Shown one piece after another: positions 8,592 through 18,245 of a DNA stretch of 64,000 nucleotides. Position 1 is the first letter of the stretch. Each line of letters starts with the position of its first letter. The notes below the pieces were generated by a model that was not told where the DNA came from, did no database searches, and was given only the letters and a program-made list of their open reading frames with translations. The translations under genes and the position numbers were made by a program. The stretch comes from Flavobacterium solisilvae (lineage in GTDB: Bacteria > Bacteroidota > Bacteroidia > Flavobacteriales > Flavobacteriaceae): assembly GCF_012911605.1 (NCBI RefSeq), contig NZ_JAAMPT010000199.1, positions 18,584-82,583 on the forward strand, written 5' to 3'.

Positions 8592-9062
8592 ATGAAAAAG
8601 TGGCTTATCCCATATTATCTTGTATTTAGTATTCTTTTAGGAGGATATTTTCAGCTTCATGCACGAACGCACGGTGAGTTGGTTCGTTCTATTAATGTGT
8701 CTAGTCTGGAGGTTTTAGACGAAACACCTACAGCAAATCAACATAATCATCACCATCAAGCGTTTGTTTATACTAATTCGTCATCTGCTCTTTTTTTTAT
8801 AAAAACACTTTTTGAGACTATAGATACTGAAAGTGATGAGGAACATGAAAATGAAAAGAATACTTCAAAACAAAATAAGTTATCTGCTAAGAAGCTAATA
8901 AATCTAAACTTCAATAGCTATATAGCCAGTTTATTTTATTTAAAATCTTCCGAACTACAATGTGATTCTGTATTCGAAAAAAAAGTTCCTGTTTCTGCAG
9001 GTTTTGCTTCTTTTTCTTCTGATGAGCGATTGTATGTTATTTTTGAAAATATCAGGATTTGA
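8592..9062 (+). CDS. Exported or membrane-anchored protein with His-rich patch, unknown function
   Basis: The start is ATG 8592, three codons inside a longer frame that would need a TTG start. The 156-residue product has an N-terminal hydrophobic segment (WLIPYYLVFSILLGGYF) and then a soluble region with a histidine-rich patch (NQHNHHHQAF, near 50-59) and an acidic stretch (ESDEEHENE). There is one cysteine, and no lipobox. I recognise no family. It directly precedes an RND efflux operon with a 119-bp gap, and His-rich exported proteins next to efflux systems sometimes bind metals. That role is speculation here. The promoter at 8555-8585 supports a real gene. Confidence 0.7.
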   Translation: MKKWLIPYYLVFSILLGGYFQLHARTHGELVRSINVSSLEVLDETPTANQHNHHHQAFVYTNSSSALFFIKTLFETIDTESDEEHENEKNTSKQNKLSAKKLINLNFNSYIASLFYLKSSELQCDSVFEKKVPVSAGFASFSSDERLYVIFENIRI

Positions 9063-9116
9063 TTTTTTCGTGCGAATGCATTACTAATTAAGCCATTTAT
9101 TGTAAGCTGTTTTGCT

Positions 9117-9148
9117 TAATGTGGCTCGTGTGCTATGGTCACACATTA
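9117..9148. promoter_or_regulatory. Nested inverted repeats upstream of the efflux operon
   Basis: TAATGTG (9117-9123) pairs with CACATTA (9142-9148), and inside it GTGTG (9128-9132) pairs with CACAC (9140-9144). The element ends 33 bp before the adaptor start, a typical operator position for efflux operons. No repressor gene is adjacent. Confidence 0.45.
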
Positions 9149-9181
9149 CGAAAAAAATAAAAATCATACGACTTTAACATC

Positions 9182-10261
9182 ATGAACAAAATCCTGATAA
9201 TAATGGGTTTGTGTTTGCTATTGAGCAATACAAGCTGTGAATCAAAAAAAGAAGAAAAAAGGGAAGAAGCCCACTTTTTGGTAACCAATCCAATAAAAAA
9301 AGATACTGCCATTACCAAAGAATATGTGGCTCAAATTAACTCTATTCAGCATATTGAATTGAGAGCTCAAGAAAGAGGTTATCTTGAAAAAATATTTGTA
9401 GATGAAGGACAACACGTAAAAAAAGGACAGTTGTTGTTTCAAATTATGCCCAAATTGTATGAAGCCGAAATGCAAAAAGCTAAGGCCGAAGCTGATTTTG
9501 CTGAAATTGAATATAAAAATACGGAAAGACTTGCTAAAAATAATGTCGTTGCCGCTAGTGAATTGTCTATGGCTAAAGCAAAGCTTGCCAAAGCTAAAGC
9601 TGAGTTGTCGTTGACCAATGTTCATTTGCAGTTTACTCAAATTAGAGCACCATTTGATGGAATTATCGATCGTTTCCACGTGAGATTGGGAAGTTTGATA
9701 GAGGAAGGCGACTTAATTACAAACCTTTCGGATAACTCTAAAATGTGGGTTTATTATAATGTTCCTGAGGCAGAATATCTTGATTATACTGCCAAAACTC
9801 AAGGTAATGTCAAGCCAAAAGTAAGTCTGTTGATGGCTAATAATAAAACATTTGATTATCCTGGAGTAGTTGAAACTATTGAAGGAGAATTCAATAACGA
9901 AACTGGAAATATTGCTTTTAGAGCTACTTTTCCTAATCCAAAAGGTTTGCTTAGACATGGTGAAACAGGAAATATCCAAATGGAAGTTGCTGTCAAGAAT
10001 GCTATACTTATTCCACAGAAAGCCACTTTTGAAGTTTTGGATAAAAAATATGTTTATATTATTGATAGAAACAATACTGTTCAATCCAAGGAGATTGAAA
10101 TTGTTGCCGAATTGCCCCATCTTTTTGCCGTAAAAGGATTGTCAATAGATGATAAAATACTCCTTGAAGGTCTTCGTCTTGTAAAAGAAAATGAAAAGAT
10201 TGAGTATAAGCTGGAGAAACCAGCATATGTGATGTCACATCTAGAGTTATACGCAGAATAA
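9182..10261 (+). CDS. RND efflux periplasmic adaptor (membrane fusion protein)
   Basis: This 359-residue lipoprotein-type adaptor has a signal sequence with its lipobox near residue 20 (LLSNTSC). Then come a biotinyl-lipoyl-like segment (ERGYLEKIFVDEGQHVKKGQ), an alpha-helical coiled-coil hairpin rich in Ala/Lys/Glu (about 90-145), the second lipoyl half (IRAPFDGIIDR) and a beta-barrel. It links the inner-membrane RND pump to the outer-membrane channel. It is the first gene of a three-gene operon with the permease 23 bp downstream. AcrA/MexA-like adaptors are usually 370-400 residues, so this is near normal length. The substrate cannot be read from the sequence. Confidence 0.93.
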   Translation: MNKILIIMGLCLLLSNTSCESKKEEKREEAHFLVTNPIKKDTAITKEYVAQINSIQHIELRAQERGYLEKIFVDEGQHVKKGQLLFQIMPKLYEAEMQKAKAEADFAEIEYKNTERLAKNNVVAASELSMAKAKLAKAKAELSLTNVHLQFTQIRAPFDGIIDRFHVRLGSLIEEGDLITNLSDNSKMWVYYNVPEAEYLDYTAKTQGNVKPKVSLLMANNKTFDYPGVVETIEGEFNNETGNIAFRATFPNPKGLLRHGETGNIQMEVAVKNAILIPQKATFEVLDKKYVYIIDRNNTVQSKEIEIVAELPHLFAVKGLSIDDKILLEGLRLVKENEKIEYKLEKPAYVMSHLELYAE

Positions 10262-10284
10262 TCGAGAACTAAAAAATAAGGTAT

Positions 10285-13200
10285 ATGTTTAGTAAATTCA
10301 TACATAGACCCGTATTTGCAATAGTAATTTCGATTATGATTGTATTTATGGGTATGTTGGCCATCAAGAAATTGCCAACTTCTCAATTCCCCGACATTGC
10401 TCCAACTACGGTAAATATATTTATAGCTTATCCTGGTTCAAGTGCCGATGTATTGGTGAAATCAACGTTGATTACACTTGAAAACGCCATAAATGGTGTT
10501 CAAGATATGCGGTACATGGCTACCGATGCTACTAGTGCTGGAGAAGCTACTTTGAGAATTATCTTCGAACCTGGAACCGATCCTAATCAGGCAGTAATTA
10601 GAGTTAAAACCAGAGTAGATCAGGTAATGCCATTGTTGCCCGAGCTGGTGCAAAAAGAAGGAATCGTTATTACGCCTATTCAGCCGAGTATGTTGATGTA
10701 TGTCAATTTATATTCTAAAGGAAAAAGCATGGATGAAAAATTCCTTTATAATTATGCAAATGTGAAAATGCTTCCTGAGATTAACCGAATAAAAGGAGTA
10801 GCCAGGTCACAAATATTAGGAAGTAGAACTTATGCAATGCGTATTTGGTTAAATCCAGACCGAATGAGAGCTTATAACATTTCTACTGATGAAGTGATGA
10901 AAGCACTTGGTGAGCAAAGTATTGTTGGTCGTCCTGGACGTATTGGTCAAAGTTCGGGTATCAAAGCGCAGTCATTAGAATATGTTTTGACCTATAAAGG
11001 AAGATTTAGTGAACCCGAAGAATATGAAAATGTTATTATTCGTGCCAATACCAATGGCGAAAGTGTTCGATTAAAAGATATTGGTCGAGCTGAATTGGGC
11101 AGTGAGTTTTTTGATATCTATTCCAATCTTGACGGACATCCTTCGGCTTCTATTGTGTTGAAACAGAATTATGGTAGTAATGCTAATGATGTAATTAAGG
11201 AAGTAAAAGCCAAATTGGAAGAAATGAAACAAACATTTCCTCCGGGATTGGATTATAAAATTAGTTATGATGTGTCTAAATTTCTTGATGCTTCCATAGA
11301 GCAGGTTATTGATACGTTACGCGATGCTTTTATACTTGTAGCCTTGGTTGTATTTATTTTTCTTGGCGATTGGCGTTCCACCTTGATTCCGATACTTGCT
11401 GTTCCGGTTTCGTTAATTGGAGCTTTTTTCGTCATACAGTTTTTTGGAATTACAATCAATTTAGTGACGCTTTTTGCTTTAGTATTGGCTATTGGAATTG
11501 TGGTAGATGATGCAATAGTCGTCGTCGAGGCAGTACATGCCAAGTTTGAAGAATATCCCAATATCACGCCTTATCAAGCCGTTAAAAAAGTATTAGGAGA
11601 AATCAGCGGTGCAGTAATCGCTATTACAGCCGTAATGGTGTCGGTGTTTATTCCAATTTCATTCATGACTGGTCCTGTTGGAACTTTCTACCGTCAATTT
11701 TCCATCACGATGGCGAGTTCAATCGTTATTTCGGCATTGATTGCACTTACACTTACTCCGGTATTATGTGCTATGCTGTTGAAAAATCATCATGGACATG
11801 AAAGGAAAAAGAATCTGCTTACCAAAGCACTCGATCGTTTTAATAGTGGATTTGACAAATTAACGGGGAAATATGTAACGATACTAAAATCAATAGTTAG
11901 TAGAAGACTAGTCACATTTGGGATATTGTTGGCGTTTTGTGTAGGAACATTTTTTATGAATAAATCGTTGCCTTCTGGTTTTATTCCTAGTGAAGATCAA
12001 GGAACTATTTATGCCATTATCCAAACTCCACCGGGTTCAACTTTGGAAACAACCAATCAAGTTTCGCAGAAGCTATTGAAAATTTGTGAACATGTTGATG
12101 GTGTAGAATCGGTTTCTTCTCTTGCGGGTTATGAAATTATGACTGAAGGTCGTGGTTCCAACGCAGGTACTTGTTTAATCAATCTTAAAGATTGGTCAGA
12201 GCGTCATCATGGTGTAACCGAAATTATGGAAGAATTGGAAGAAAAAACAAAAGGTCTTGGTGCAAAAATCGAGTTTTTTGAACCGCCGGCAATTCCAGGT
12301 TTTGGTTCTTCGGGTGGTTTTTCTATGCGTTTGTTAGACAAGAATACAACCGTTAATTATAAGGATTTTGATAAAATAAATAAAGATTTTATGAATGCCT
12401 TAGGAAAACGTAAAGAACTTACCGGTTTGTTTTCCTTTTTTGCTGCCGATTATCCTCAATATGAATTGGTTATCGATAATCAGTTGGCGATGCAAAAAGG
12501 AGTTTCAATAGGCAAAGCCATGGATAATTTGGACATTCTTATAGGTAGTACTTACGAGCAAGGCTTTATTAAATTTGAACGTTTTTTCAAGGTTTATGTT
12601 CAATCTGATCCTAAATTTAGAAGATTGCCTTCGGATGTTCTTAATCTTTATATTAAAAATGATCACGGAGAAATGGTGCCGTATTCGGCATTTATGAAAT
12701 TGGTAAAAACACAAGGTCCAAATGAAATTACCCGCTATAATATGTACAATTCGGCAGCCATACAAGGACTTCCGGCTAAAGGTTATACAACTGCTGATGC
12801 CATACAAGCCGTTCGTGAAGTAGCCAAAGTATCATTGCCTAAAGGATATGATATTGCTTGGGAAGGTCTTTCATTTGATGAAGCCAATAAAGGAAATGAG
12901 TCTATTTACATCTTTTTGATTGTACTTTCTTTTGTGTATTTTGTTTTAGCGGCTCAATATGAAAGTTTTATCATTCCGTTTGCGGTAGTGTTGTCATTAC
13001 CGGTTGGTATTTTTGGTTCGTTCTTTTTGCTTAAAATAATGGGATTACAAAATGACATTTATGCACAAATCGGACTTATTATGCTTGTTGGTTTGCTCGG
13101 TAAAAATGCGGTATTGATTGTTGAATTTGCCGTTCTCAAGCGGCACGAAGGAATGTCGATATTGGAAGCTGCTATTGAAGGAGCCAAAGTACGTTTCCGA

Positions 13201-13479
13201 CCTATTCTTATGACCTCTTTTGCTTTTATTGCCGGATTGATTCCGTTGATGATTGCAACAGGTGCAGGCGCAATTGGTAATAGAACATTGGGTTCTGCAG
13301 CGCTTGGAGGTATGTTGTTCGGGACAGTTTTTGGAGTAATTATTGTACCGGGATTGTATTTTATTTTTGGTTCGATTGCCGACGGTAGAAAACTGATAAA
13401 AGGAGAAGAAGATAGCTCGCTTTCAGAAGAATTTGCACATAGCATGGTTAATTTTACTAATACAGAAGAAGATGAATAA
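10285..13479 (+). CDS. RND multidrug efflux permease, HAE1 type
   Basis: This is a 1064-residue inner-membrane proton-driven exporter of the AcrB type. It starts with FSKFIHRPVFAIVISIMIVF, the typical first transmembrane helix. The proton-relay aspartates D408 and D409 are present in GIVVDDAIVVVEA, which marks the hydrophobe/amphiphile (HAE1) rather than heavy-metal branch. The second-half signature GLLGKNAVLIVEFA is intact, as are the long periplasmic loops. The length agrees with AcrB/MexB (about 1050). The adaptor lies upstream and the outer-membrane factor overlaps its 3' end by 8 bp. No truncation or frameshift is seen. Confidence 0.95.
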   Translation: MFSKFIHRPVFAIVISIMIVFMGMLAIKKLPTSQFPDIAPTTVNIFIAYPGSSADVLVKSTLITLENAINGVQDMRYMATDATSAGEATLRIIFEPGTDPNQAVIRVKTRVDQVMPLLPELVQKEGIVITPIQPSMLMYVNLYSKGKSMDEKFLYNYANVKMLPEINRIKGVARSQILGSRTYAMRIWLNPDRMRAYNISTDEVMKALGEQSIVGRPGRIGQSSGIKAQSLEYVLTYKGRFSEPEEYENVIIRANTNGESVRLKDIGRAELGSEFFDIYSNLDGHPSASIVLKQNYGSNANDVIKEVKAKLEEMKQTFPPGLDYKISYDVSKFLDASIEQVIDTLRDAFILVALVVFIFLGDWRSTLIPILAVPVSLIGAFFVIQFFGITINLVTLFALVLAIGIVVDDAIVVVEAVHAKFEEYPNITPYQAVKKVLGEISGAVIAITAVMVSVFIPISFMTGPVGTFYRQFSITMASSIVISALIALTLTPVLCAMLLKNHHGHERKKNLLTKALDRFNSGFDKLTGKYVTILKSIVSRRLVTFGILLAFCVGTFFMNKSLPSGFIPSEDQGTIYAIIQTPPGSTLETTNQVSQKLLKICEHVDGVESVSSLAGYEIMTEGRGSNAGTCLINLKDWSERHHGVTEIMEELEEKTKGLGAKIEFFEPPAIPGFGSSGGFSMRLLDKNTTVNYKDFDKINKDFMNALGKRKELTGLFSFFAADYPQYELVIDNQLAMQKGVSIGKAMDNLDILIGSTYEQGFIKFERFFKVYVQSDPKFRRLPSDVLNLYIKNDHGEMVPYSAFMKLVKTQGPNEITRYNMYNSAAIQGLPAKGYTTADAIQAVREVAKVSLPKGYDIAWEGLSFDEANKGNESIYIFLIVLSFVYFVLAAQYESFIIPFAVVLSLPVGIFGSFFLLKIMGLQNDIYAQIGLIMLVGLLGKNAVLIVEFAVLKRHEGMSILEAAIEGAKVRFRPILMTSFAFIAGLIPLMIATGAGAIGNRTLGSAALGGMLFGTVFGVIIVPGLYFIFGSIADGRKLIKGEEDSSLSEEFAHSMVNFTNTEEDE

Positions 13480-14905
13480 TACGTTTAAAAAGATAGTAGC
13501 GATTTGTATCGTAATCGCATTTGCAGGTTGTAAAACTCCTTCTGTAATTCAAAGGAATGAGAACAAAGAAGTTCCGGATTCTTTTGTTTCAAGTGAAACA
13601 ATCAAAGATACCATCAATTCGGGAAAAATAAAGTGGAAAGATTATTTTAACGATCCAAAACTTGTTGCGCTTATTGAAACGGCACTTGCCAATAATCAGG
13701 AGTTGAATATTACAATGCAGGAAATTGAAATAAGCCGAAATGAAATCAGAGCCAGAAAAGGAGAATATCTTCCTTTTGTAGGGTTGAAAGGTTCGGCAGG
13801 TGTTGATAAAGTTTCGCGTTTTACTAATATCGGTGCCATGGAAGCTACTACTGAAATTAAACCTGGAAAGGAAATGCCAGAACCGCTTCAGGATTATATG
13901 TTGGGAGCTTATGCTACTTGGGAACTTGATATTTGGAACAAACTTCATAATGCAAAAAAAGCAGCTGTAAGTCGATACCTTTCAAGTGTTGAAGGCAAAA
14001 ATTTTATGATGACCAATTTGATTGCAGAAATAGCCGACTCTTATTATGAGTTAATGGCATTGGATAATCAATTGGCAATAGTAGAGCAGAATAGTAGTAT
14101 TCAGGAAAATGCTTTTAAAATTGTTAAGTTGCAAAAAGAGTCTGCAAGGGCAAATGAATTGGCAGTTAAACGATTTGAAGCGCAGTTGTTGAATACCCAA
14201 AGTCTTCAATATTCTATTCGTCAAAAGATTACCGAAACAGAGAATAAAATCAATTTTCTTGTTGGACGGTTTCCTCAGTCAGTGGATAGAAGTACCACAG
14301 CTTTTGTTGAGTTAATGCCTAATGCTATTCATGCTGGTATTCCTTCTCAGTTGTTGGAAAATCGTCCAGATGTTAAACAAGCTGAATTCGAGTTGGCTGC
14401 GGCAAAACTTGATGTAAAGTCTGCAAAAGCTAGATTTTATCCTTCATTAGGAATTTCGGCAGGAGTAGGTTATCGTGCTTTTAATCCTAGTTATGTTTTT
14501 AAGCCGGAATCATTATTATATTCTTTAGCAGGAGATTTAACGGCTCCACTAATCAATAGGAACGCTATTAAAGCAGCGTATTACAATGCTAATGCAAAAC
14601 AATTGCAAGCGGTTTATAATTATGAACGTACTATTTTGAATGCTTATATAGAAGTTGCCAATCAAGTGGCAAAAATTGATAATATGCAAAAGAATTTTGC
14701 CCTGAAATCAAAGCAGGTTGAAGCGTTAAATCAATCTGTGAGTATTTCCAATGATTTGTTTATCTCTACAAGAGCTGATTATATGGAAGTGTTGATGACA
14801 CAACGTGATGCACTTGAGTCTAAATTTGATTTGATAGAGAGTAAAATGGCTCAAATGAATGCTATGGTAAATATTTATCGTGCTTTGGGCGGAGGATGGA
14901 ATTGA
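13472..14905 (+). CDS. RND outer-membrane efflux channel lipoprotein (NodT/OprM family)
   Basis: I place the start at ATG 13472, where GATGAATAA overlaps the permease stop by 8 bp. An upstream in-frame ATG at 13433 would add 13 residues before the signal peptide. The 477-residue product has a lipoprotein signal (IVIAFAGC) and two repeated OEP domains with long alpha-helical segments. The second contains the family sequence SQLLENRPDVKQAEFELAAA. It forms the trimeric TolC-like channel that completes the pump. A strong terminator follows 24 bp downstream and ends the operon. Confidence 0.93.
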   Translation: MNNTFKKIVAICIVIAFAGCKTPSVIQRNENKEVPDSFVSSETIKDTINSGKIKWKDYFNDPKLVALIETALANNQELNITMQEIEISRNEIRARKGEYLPFVGLKGSAGVDKVSRFTNIGAMEATTEIKPGKEMPEPLQDYMLGAYATWELDIWNKLHNAKKAAVSRYLSSVEGKNFMMTNLIAEIADSYYELMALDNQLAIVEQNSSIQENAFKIVKLQKESARANELAVKRFEAQLLNTQSLQYSIRQKITETENKINFLVGRFPQSVDRSTTAFVELMPNAIHAGIPSQLLENRPDVKQAEFELAAAKLDVKSAKARFYPSLGISAGVGYRAFNPSYVFKPESLLYSLAGDLTAPLINRNAIKAAYYNANAKQLQAVYNYERTILNAYIEVANQVAKIDNMQKNFALKSKQVEALNQSVSISNDLFISTRADYMEVLMTQRDALESKFDLIESKMAQMNAMVNIYRALGGGWN

Positions 14906-14928
14906 TTTTCCTGTTTTGTTTTTTGTTA

Positions 14929-14957
14929 AAAAGGCTGTCTTTTTGAGACAGCCTTTT
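14929..14957. terminator. Bidirectional intrinsic terminator between efflux operon and murF
   Basis: The 12-bp arms AAAAGGCTGTCT (14929-14940) and AGACAGCCTTTT (14946-14957) are perfect, with a 5-nt loop. A-rich and T-rich flanks let it serve both the plus-strand efflux operon and the minus-strand murF. Confidence 0.9.
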
Positions 14958-14960
14958 ATT

Positions 14961-16244
14961 TTAAATATATTCTAAAGTTCTTTCTAAAGCCATGCCGCGT
15001 GAACCTTTTATTAATATAGTGTTGTTTCGCCAGTTTTTATTTTCAAGTGCGTTTGAAAACTGTTCAAAATTTTCATAGAAATGGAAGTTTGAGTTTTCGA
15101 TTTTATTTTTGAAAAAATCTTTACCAACAAAATAGCATTCCAACGAATTGTTTTCGGATATAAAATCAACTATATATTTATGTTCAGCAAGACTTTCTTC
15201 TCCCAATTCATACATATCGCCTAGAATGGCAACTTTATTTTTGTTTTCTAATTGTATAAAATTTTCTAAAGCTACTTTCATGCTGCTTGGATTTGCATTA
15301 TAAGCATCCAAAATGATTTCGTTAGAGTTTTTAGTTATCAACTGTGAACGATTGTTTTCGGGAATGTAGCTTTCAATTGCTTCTTTTATCTCTGAAGCTG
15401 AAATGCCAAAATGATTTCCAATGGTTATCGCTGCATTAATGTTGTTCGCATTGTATAAACCAATTAAATGTGACTTGATTTCGGTATTTAAGGTTTTAAT
15501 TTTGACAAAAGGATTTGCACTAACTTCATTGATGAATACATTTGCAGAAATATCTTTTTGACTAAAGGTTATTCTGTTGAAATCAGTTGTTTTGTCATTT
15601 TGAATAGCATCATCTACGTTTACAAAAACCGTTTTATTATGCGTTTTCAAATGAGAGTACATTTCACTTTTGCCTTTGATAACTCCTTCAACGCCACCAA
15701 AACCTTCCAGATGTGCTTTTCCAAAATTGGTAATATAGCCATAATCAGGTTTGGCAATTTCGCATAGAAATTCGATTTCTTTTTGATGATTGGCACCCAT
15801 TTCTACAATCCCGATTTCAGTTTCTTTGGAAAATGAAAGTAATGTCAGAGGAACGCCAATGTGATTATTAAGATTTCCTTTGGTAGCTTTGGTATTAAAT
15901 TTTTTTGCCAATACAATGTAAATTAATTCTTTGGTCGTAGTCTTTCCATTACTTCCGGTTAAAGCTACAATTGGAATTTTTAGAAATTCTCGGTGATAGG
16001 TTGCTAGTTGTTGTAAAGCAGTTAAGCTATTTTCTACAAGAATTGTTTTGTCGCTAACAGCATAGGTTGGATTATCAATGATTACATATTTTGCTCCTTT
16101 TACCAAAGCTTCTTCGGCAAAGGTATTGGCATCAAAGTTTTCTCCTTTTAAAGCAACAAACATGCTGTTGTTCTCAATTTTACGAGTATCGGTTGAGATG
16201 GAGTTGCATTCTAAAAACAAGCGGTGAATTTCGGCTATAGTCAT
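14961..16244 (-). CDS. murF: UDP-N-acetylmuramoyl-tripeptide--D-Ala-D-Ala ligase
   Basis: This 427-residue cytoplasmic Mur ligase adds D-Ala-D-Ala to UDP-MurNAc-tripeptide in peptidoglycan synthesis. The N-terminal substrate domain begins with TDTRKIENNSMFVALKGENFD. The ATP-binding P-loop is VALTGSNGKTTTKE, followed by NLNNHIGVPLTLL and the EMGANHQKEI segment. The C-terminal domain contains DAYNANPSSM and AILGDMYELG, both diagnostic of MurF. Length is normal for Bacteroidetes. It lies downstream of gldJ on the same strand, beyond a terminator hairpin, so it depends on read-through or its own promoter. Confidence 0.96.
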   Translation of the reverse strand: MTIAEIHRLFLECNSISTDTRKIENNSMFVALKGENFDANTFAEEALVKGAKYVIIDNPTYAVSDKTILVENSLTALQQLATYHREFLKIPIVALTGSNGKTTTKELIYIVLAKKFNTKATKGNLNNHIGVPLTLLSFSKETEIGIVEMGANHQKEIEFLCEIAKPDYGYITNFGKAHLEGFGGVEGVIKGKSEMYSHLKTHNKTVFVNVDDAIQNDKTTDFNRITFSQKDISANVFINEVSANPFVKIKTLNTEIKSHLIGLYNANNINAAITIGNHFGISASEIKEAIESYIPENNRSQLITKNSNEIILDAYNANPSSMKVALENFIQLENKNKVAILGDMYELGEESLAEHKYIVDFISENNSLECYFVGKDFFKNKIENSNFHFYENFEQFSNALENKNWRNNTILIKGSRGMALERTLEYI

Positions 16245-16265
16245 TTTATATAAATGATAAAAACA

Positions 16266-16293
16266 ATAAAAGCCCTAAAATTAGGGCTTTTAT
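16266..16293 (-). terminator. Intrinsic terminator after gldJ
   Basis: Arms at 16266-16277 and 16282-16293 (core AAAAGCCCTA and TAGGGCTTTT) with a 4-nt loop form a perfect 12-bp stem, followed by a T-rich stretch on the minus strand. Confidence 0.85.
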
Positions 16294-16310
16294 ATAGTGT
16301 GAAACAAATA

Positions 16311-18050
16311 TTATCTTTTATTTCTAGCTGATTTTTTCTTATCAGCTTTTGGACCAACTCTTGACATTGCACATCTAAAACCAATGTAATCAGTAGCAAT
16401 ATCTTGAGGGAAATATCTTCTTTGAGCTGGGTCTAACCAATACGCTCTATCTCTCCAAGAACCACCTTTGTAAACTCTTACATCATCATTTACAAGCGTT
16501 GTTCTTTTGTTAGACTTGTCATATTTTCTAACCATTGAACCTAAACTATCCACAGAAACATTGTGTTTTGGAGAGTCGTACATTCTTTGGTTGTCGTTTA
16601 ATTTTCCTTTTTCGTCTCCTTCTTCAGAACTTCCAAATTTGAAATAACGGCTTGATTGTTTGTCACCATCTCTGTAATTTCTGTTGTCAGATTTGTCAAA
16701 GTTTTGTCTTAAATATGTTTCGTTTTCGTCAACTGGCACTTGAGCAATTTCTCCAGGGAAGTTCCTTGCGATAATCTTACCGTTTGATAAAGTGTCAAAT
16801 TTTTGATTTTCAGCAGTAACAAGTTCTACTTTTCCGTCTTCACCAATTTTGTTTTTCATGTAAACGTTTCCTCTGTAATAGTTGAAATCGTTTGCTTCAT
16901 CATCAACAATTGGTCTATAAACGTCAGCAACCCATTCAGCTACGTTTCCTGCCATATCATACAAACCGAAATCGTTTGGCGGATATGATTTTACTTTATT
17001 AGTGATGTCAGCACCATCGTCAGACCAACCTGCAATACCACCGTAGTCACCTTTTCCTTGTTTGAAGTTAGCCAATTGATCACCTCTAACTTGTCTTTTT
17101 CCAGAACGCGTGTAGCTTCCAGACCAAGGGTATTTCTTTTGTCCTTTGTAGATATTGTATTCTCTTTGACCTACATCAGCAGCAGCAGCATATTCCCATT
17201 CAGCTTCAGTTGGAAGTCTATAATCAGGTAAAATTAAACCTGAGCTTCTTGTTGCATATACGTTTTTAGGATCATTTCCACCAGTTGGTTGTGCATTTGC
17301 TGCACCATCAGTTGAACCAGAAGATTTTTTAGCCGCGCCTCTACCTTTACCTCTTTGTAATACAATTTCAGAGTCACCACCAACAGCTTGATTAGGAACT
17401 GCTAAATAAGTTTGTGTACTAAATACTTTTCCAGCTTCAGTGTTGGTTACTTTAGCGTCTTTTTTCAAATATCTTTGTTCTTCAAGAATTTTTTCGTTTA
17501 CACGATCGGTTCTCCATCTTGAAAATTCAGTTGCTTGTATCCAGTTAACACCAACTACAGGATATTCTCCATAAGCAGGATGTCTTAAATAGTTTTCGGT
17601 CATCGTTTCGTTATATCCTAAACGATTTCTCCATACTAGTGTATCTGGTGATGCACCTTCATAGATGTTTTTGTAGTTTTCTTGATCTGGTGGATAAACT
17701 CTTTTTAACCAATCAAGATATTCCATATACATCATGTTGGTAACCTCAGTTTCATCCATGTAAAAAGATTGAACGTGCTGTTGATTTGGAGTGTTGTTCC
17801 AATCGTGCATTACGTCATCTTGTACTTTACCCATGGTAAAAGTTCCACCTTCTACTAAAACAAGTCCTGGACCAGTTGCTTGTTTTTTAAATTTTGAGGC
17901 ATACTGAAAACCACCTTTTTTGTCGTTGATTTTCCATCCAGTAGCTTTTGAACCACCTTTTGAATCAGATTTTTTGCTACAAGATGCAATACTGATTGTT
18001 AATGCTAACAATAGTAGTAGTCTAGTATTCATAACTTTATTTACTTTCAT
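16311..18050 (-). CDS. gldJ: Gliding motility lipoprotein GldJ
   Basis: This 579-residue lipoprotein has a lipobox at IASC (Cys24 from the first ATG). A second possible start, MNTRLLLLLALT, begins at residue 7. The bulk is a formylglycine-generating-enzyme/sulfatase-modifying fold: GPGLVLVEGGTFTMG, YPVVGVNW..A..F..WR, RLPTEAEWEYAAAAD, NDFGLYDMAGNVAEWVAD and VYKGGSWRDRAYWLDPAQRR. In Flavobacterium GldJ is needed for gliding and stabilises the T9SS motor component GldK. Gene order murF-gldJ-porU-porV matches what is known for Flavobacterium. Two low-complexity insertions (a Lys/Gly/Ser stretch and GKGRGAAKKSSGST) lie inside the domain. The gene is divergent from porU. Confidence 0.95.
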   Translation of the reverse strand: MKVNKVMNTRLLLLLALTISIASCSKKSDSKGGSKATGWKINDKKGGFQYASKFKKQATGPGLVLVEGGTFTMGKVQDDVMHDWNNTPNQQHVQSFYMDETEVTNMMYMEYLDWLKRVYPPDQENYKNIYEGASPDTLVWRNRLGYNETMTENYLRHPAYGEYPVVGVNWIQATEFSRWRTDRVNEKILEEQRYLKKDAKVTNTEAGKVFSTQTYLAVPNQAVGGDSEIVLQRGKGRGAAKKSSGSTDGAANAQPTGGNDPKNVYATRSSGLILPDYRLPTEAEWEYAAAADVGQREYNIYKGQKKYPWSGSYTRSGKRQVRGDQLANFKQGKGDYGGIAGWSDDGADITNKVKSYPPNDFGLYDMAGNVAEWVADVYRPIVDDEANDFNYYRGNVYMKNKIGEDGKVELVTAENQKFDTLSNGKIIARNFPGEIAQVPVDENETYLRQNFDKSDNRNYRDGDKQSSRYFKFGSSEEGDEKGKLNDNQRMYDSPKHNVSVDSLGSMVRKYDKSNKRTTLVNDDVRVYKGGSWRDRAYWLDPAQRRYFPQDIATDYIGFRCAMSRVGPKADKKKSARNKR

Positions 18051-18245
18051 ACTTTTAGTAGGTAACTATTTCGTGGCGCAATTTAAGAATTAACCTTTAA
18101 TTTGCAACATCTTTTTTAAATTAATACTAAATTCGCTCTTAAAAATTGTGAGCTTGTTATATAAACGCAAAAATATATTTTTTATTGTGTTATCCTAAAA
18201 AAAATTACACAATATTTTTAGTATAATTACGTTCTACTTATTGTT

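Noticed and set aside
9242..10386. Minus-strand open frames opposite the efflux adaptor
   Set aside because: They lie entirely antisense to well-supported genes and have low-complexity Phe/Ser/Asn composition typical of shadow frames.
9182..14905. Heavy-metal (CzcA-type) efflux system
   Set aside because: The permease carries the double aspartate VVDDAIV of HAE1 pumps and lacks HME features I would expect, although a His-rich protein lies upstream.
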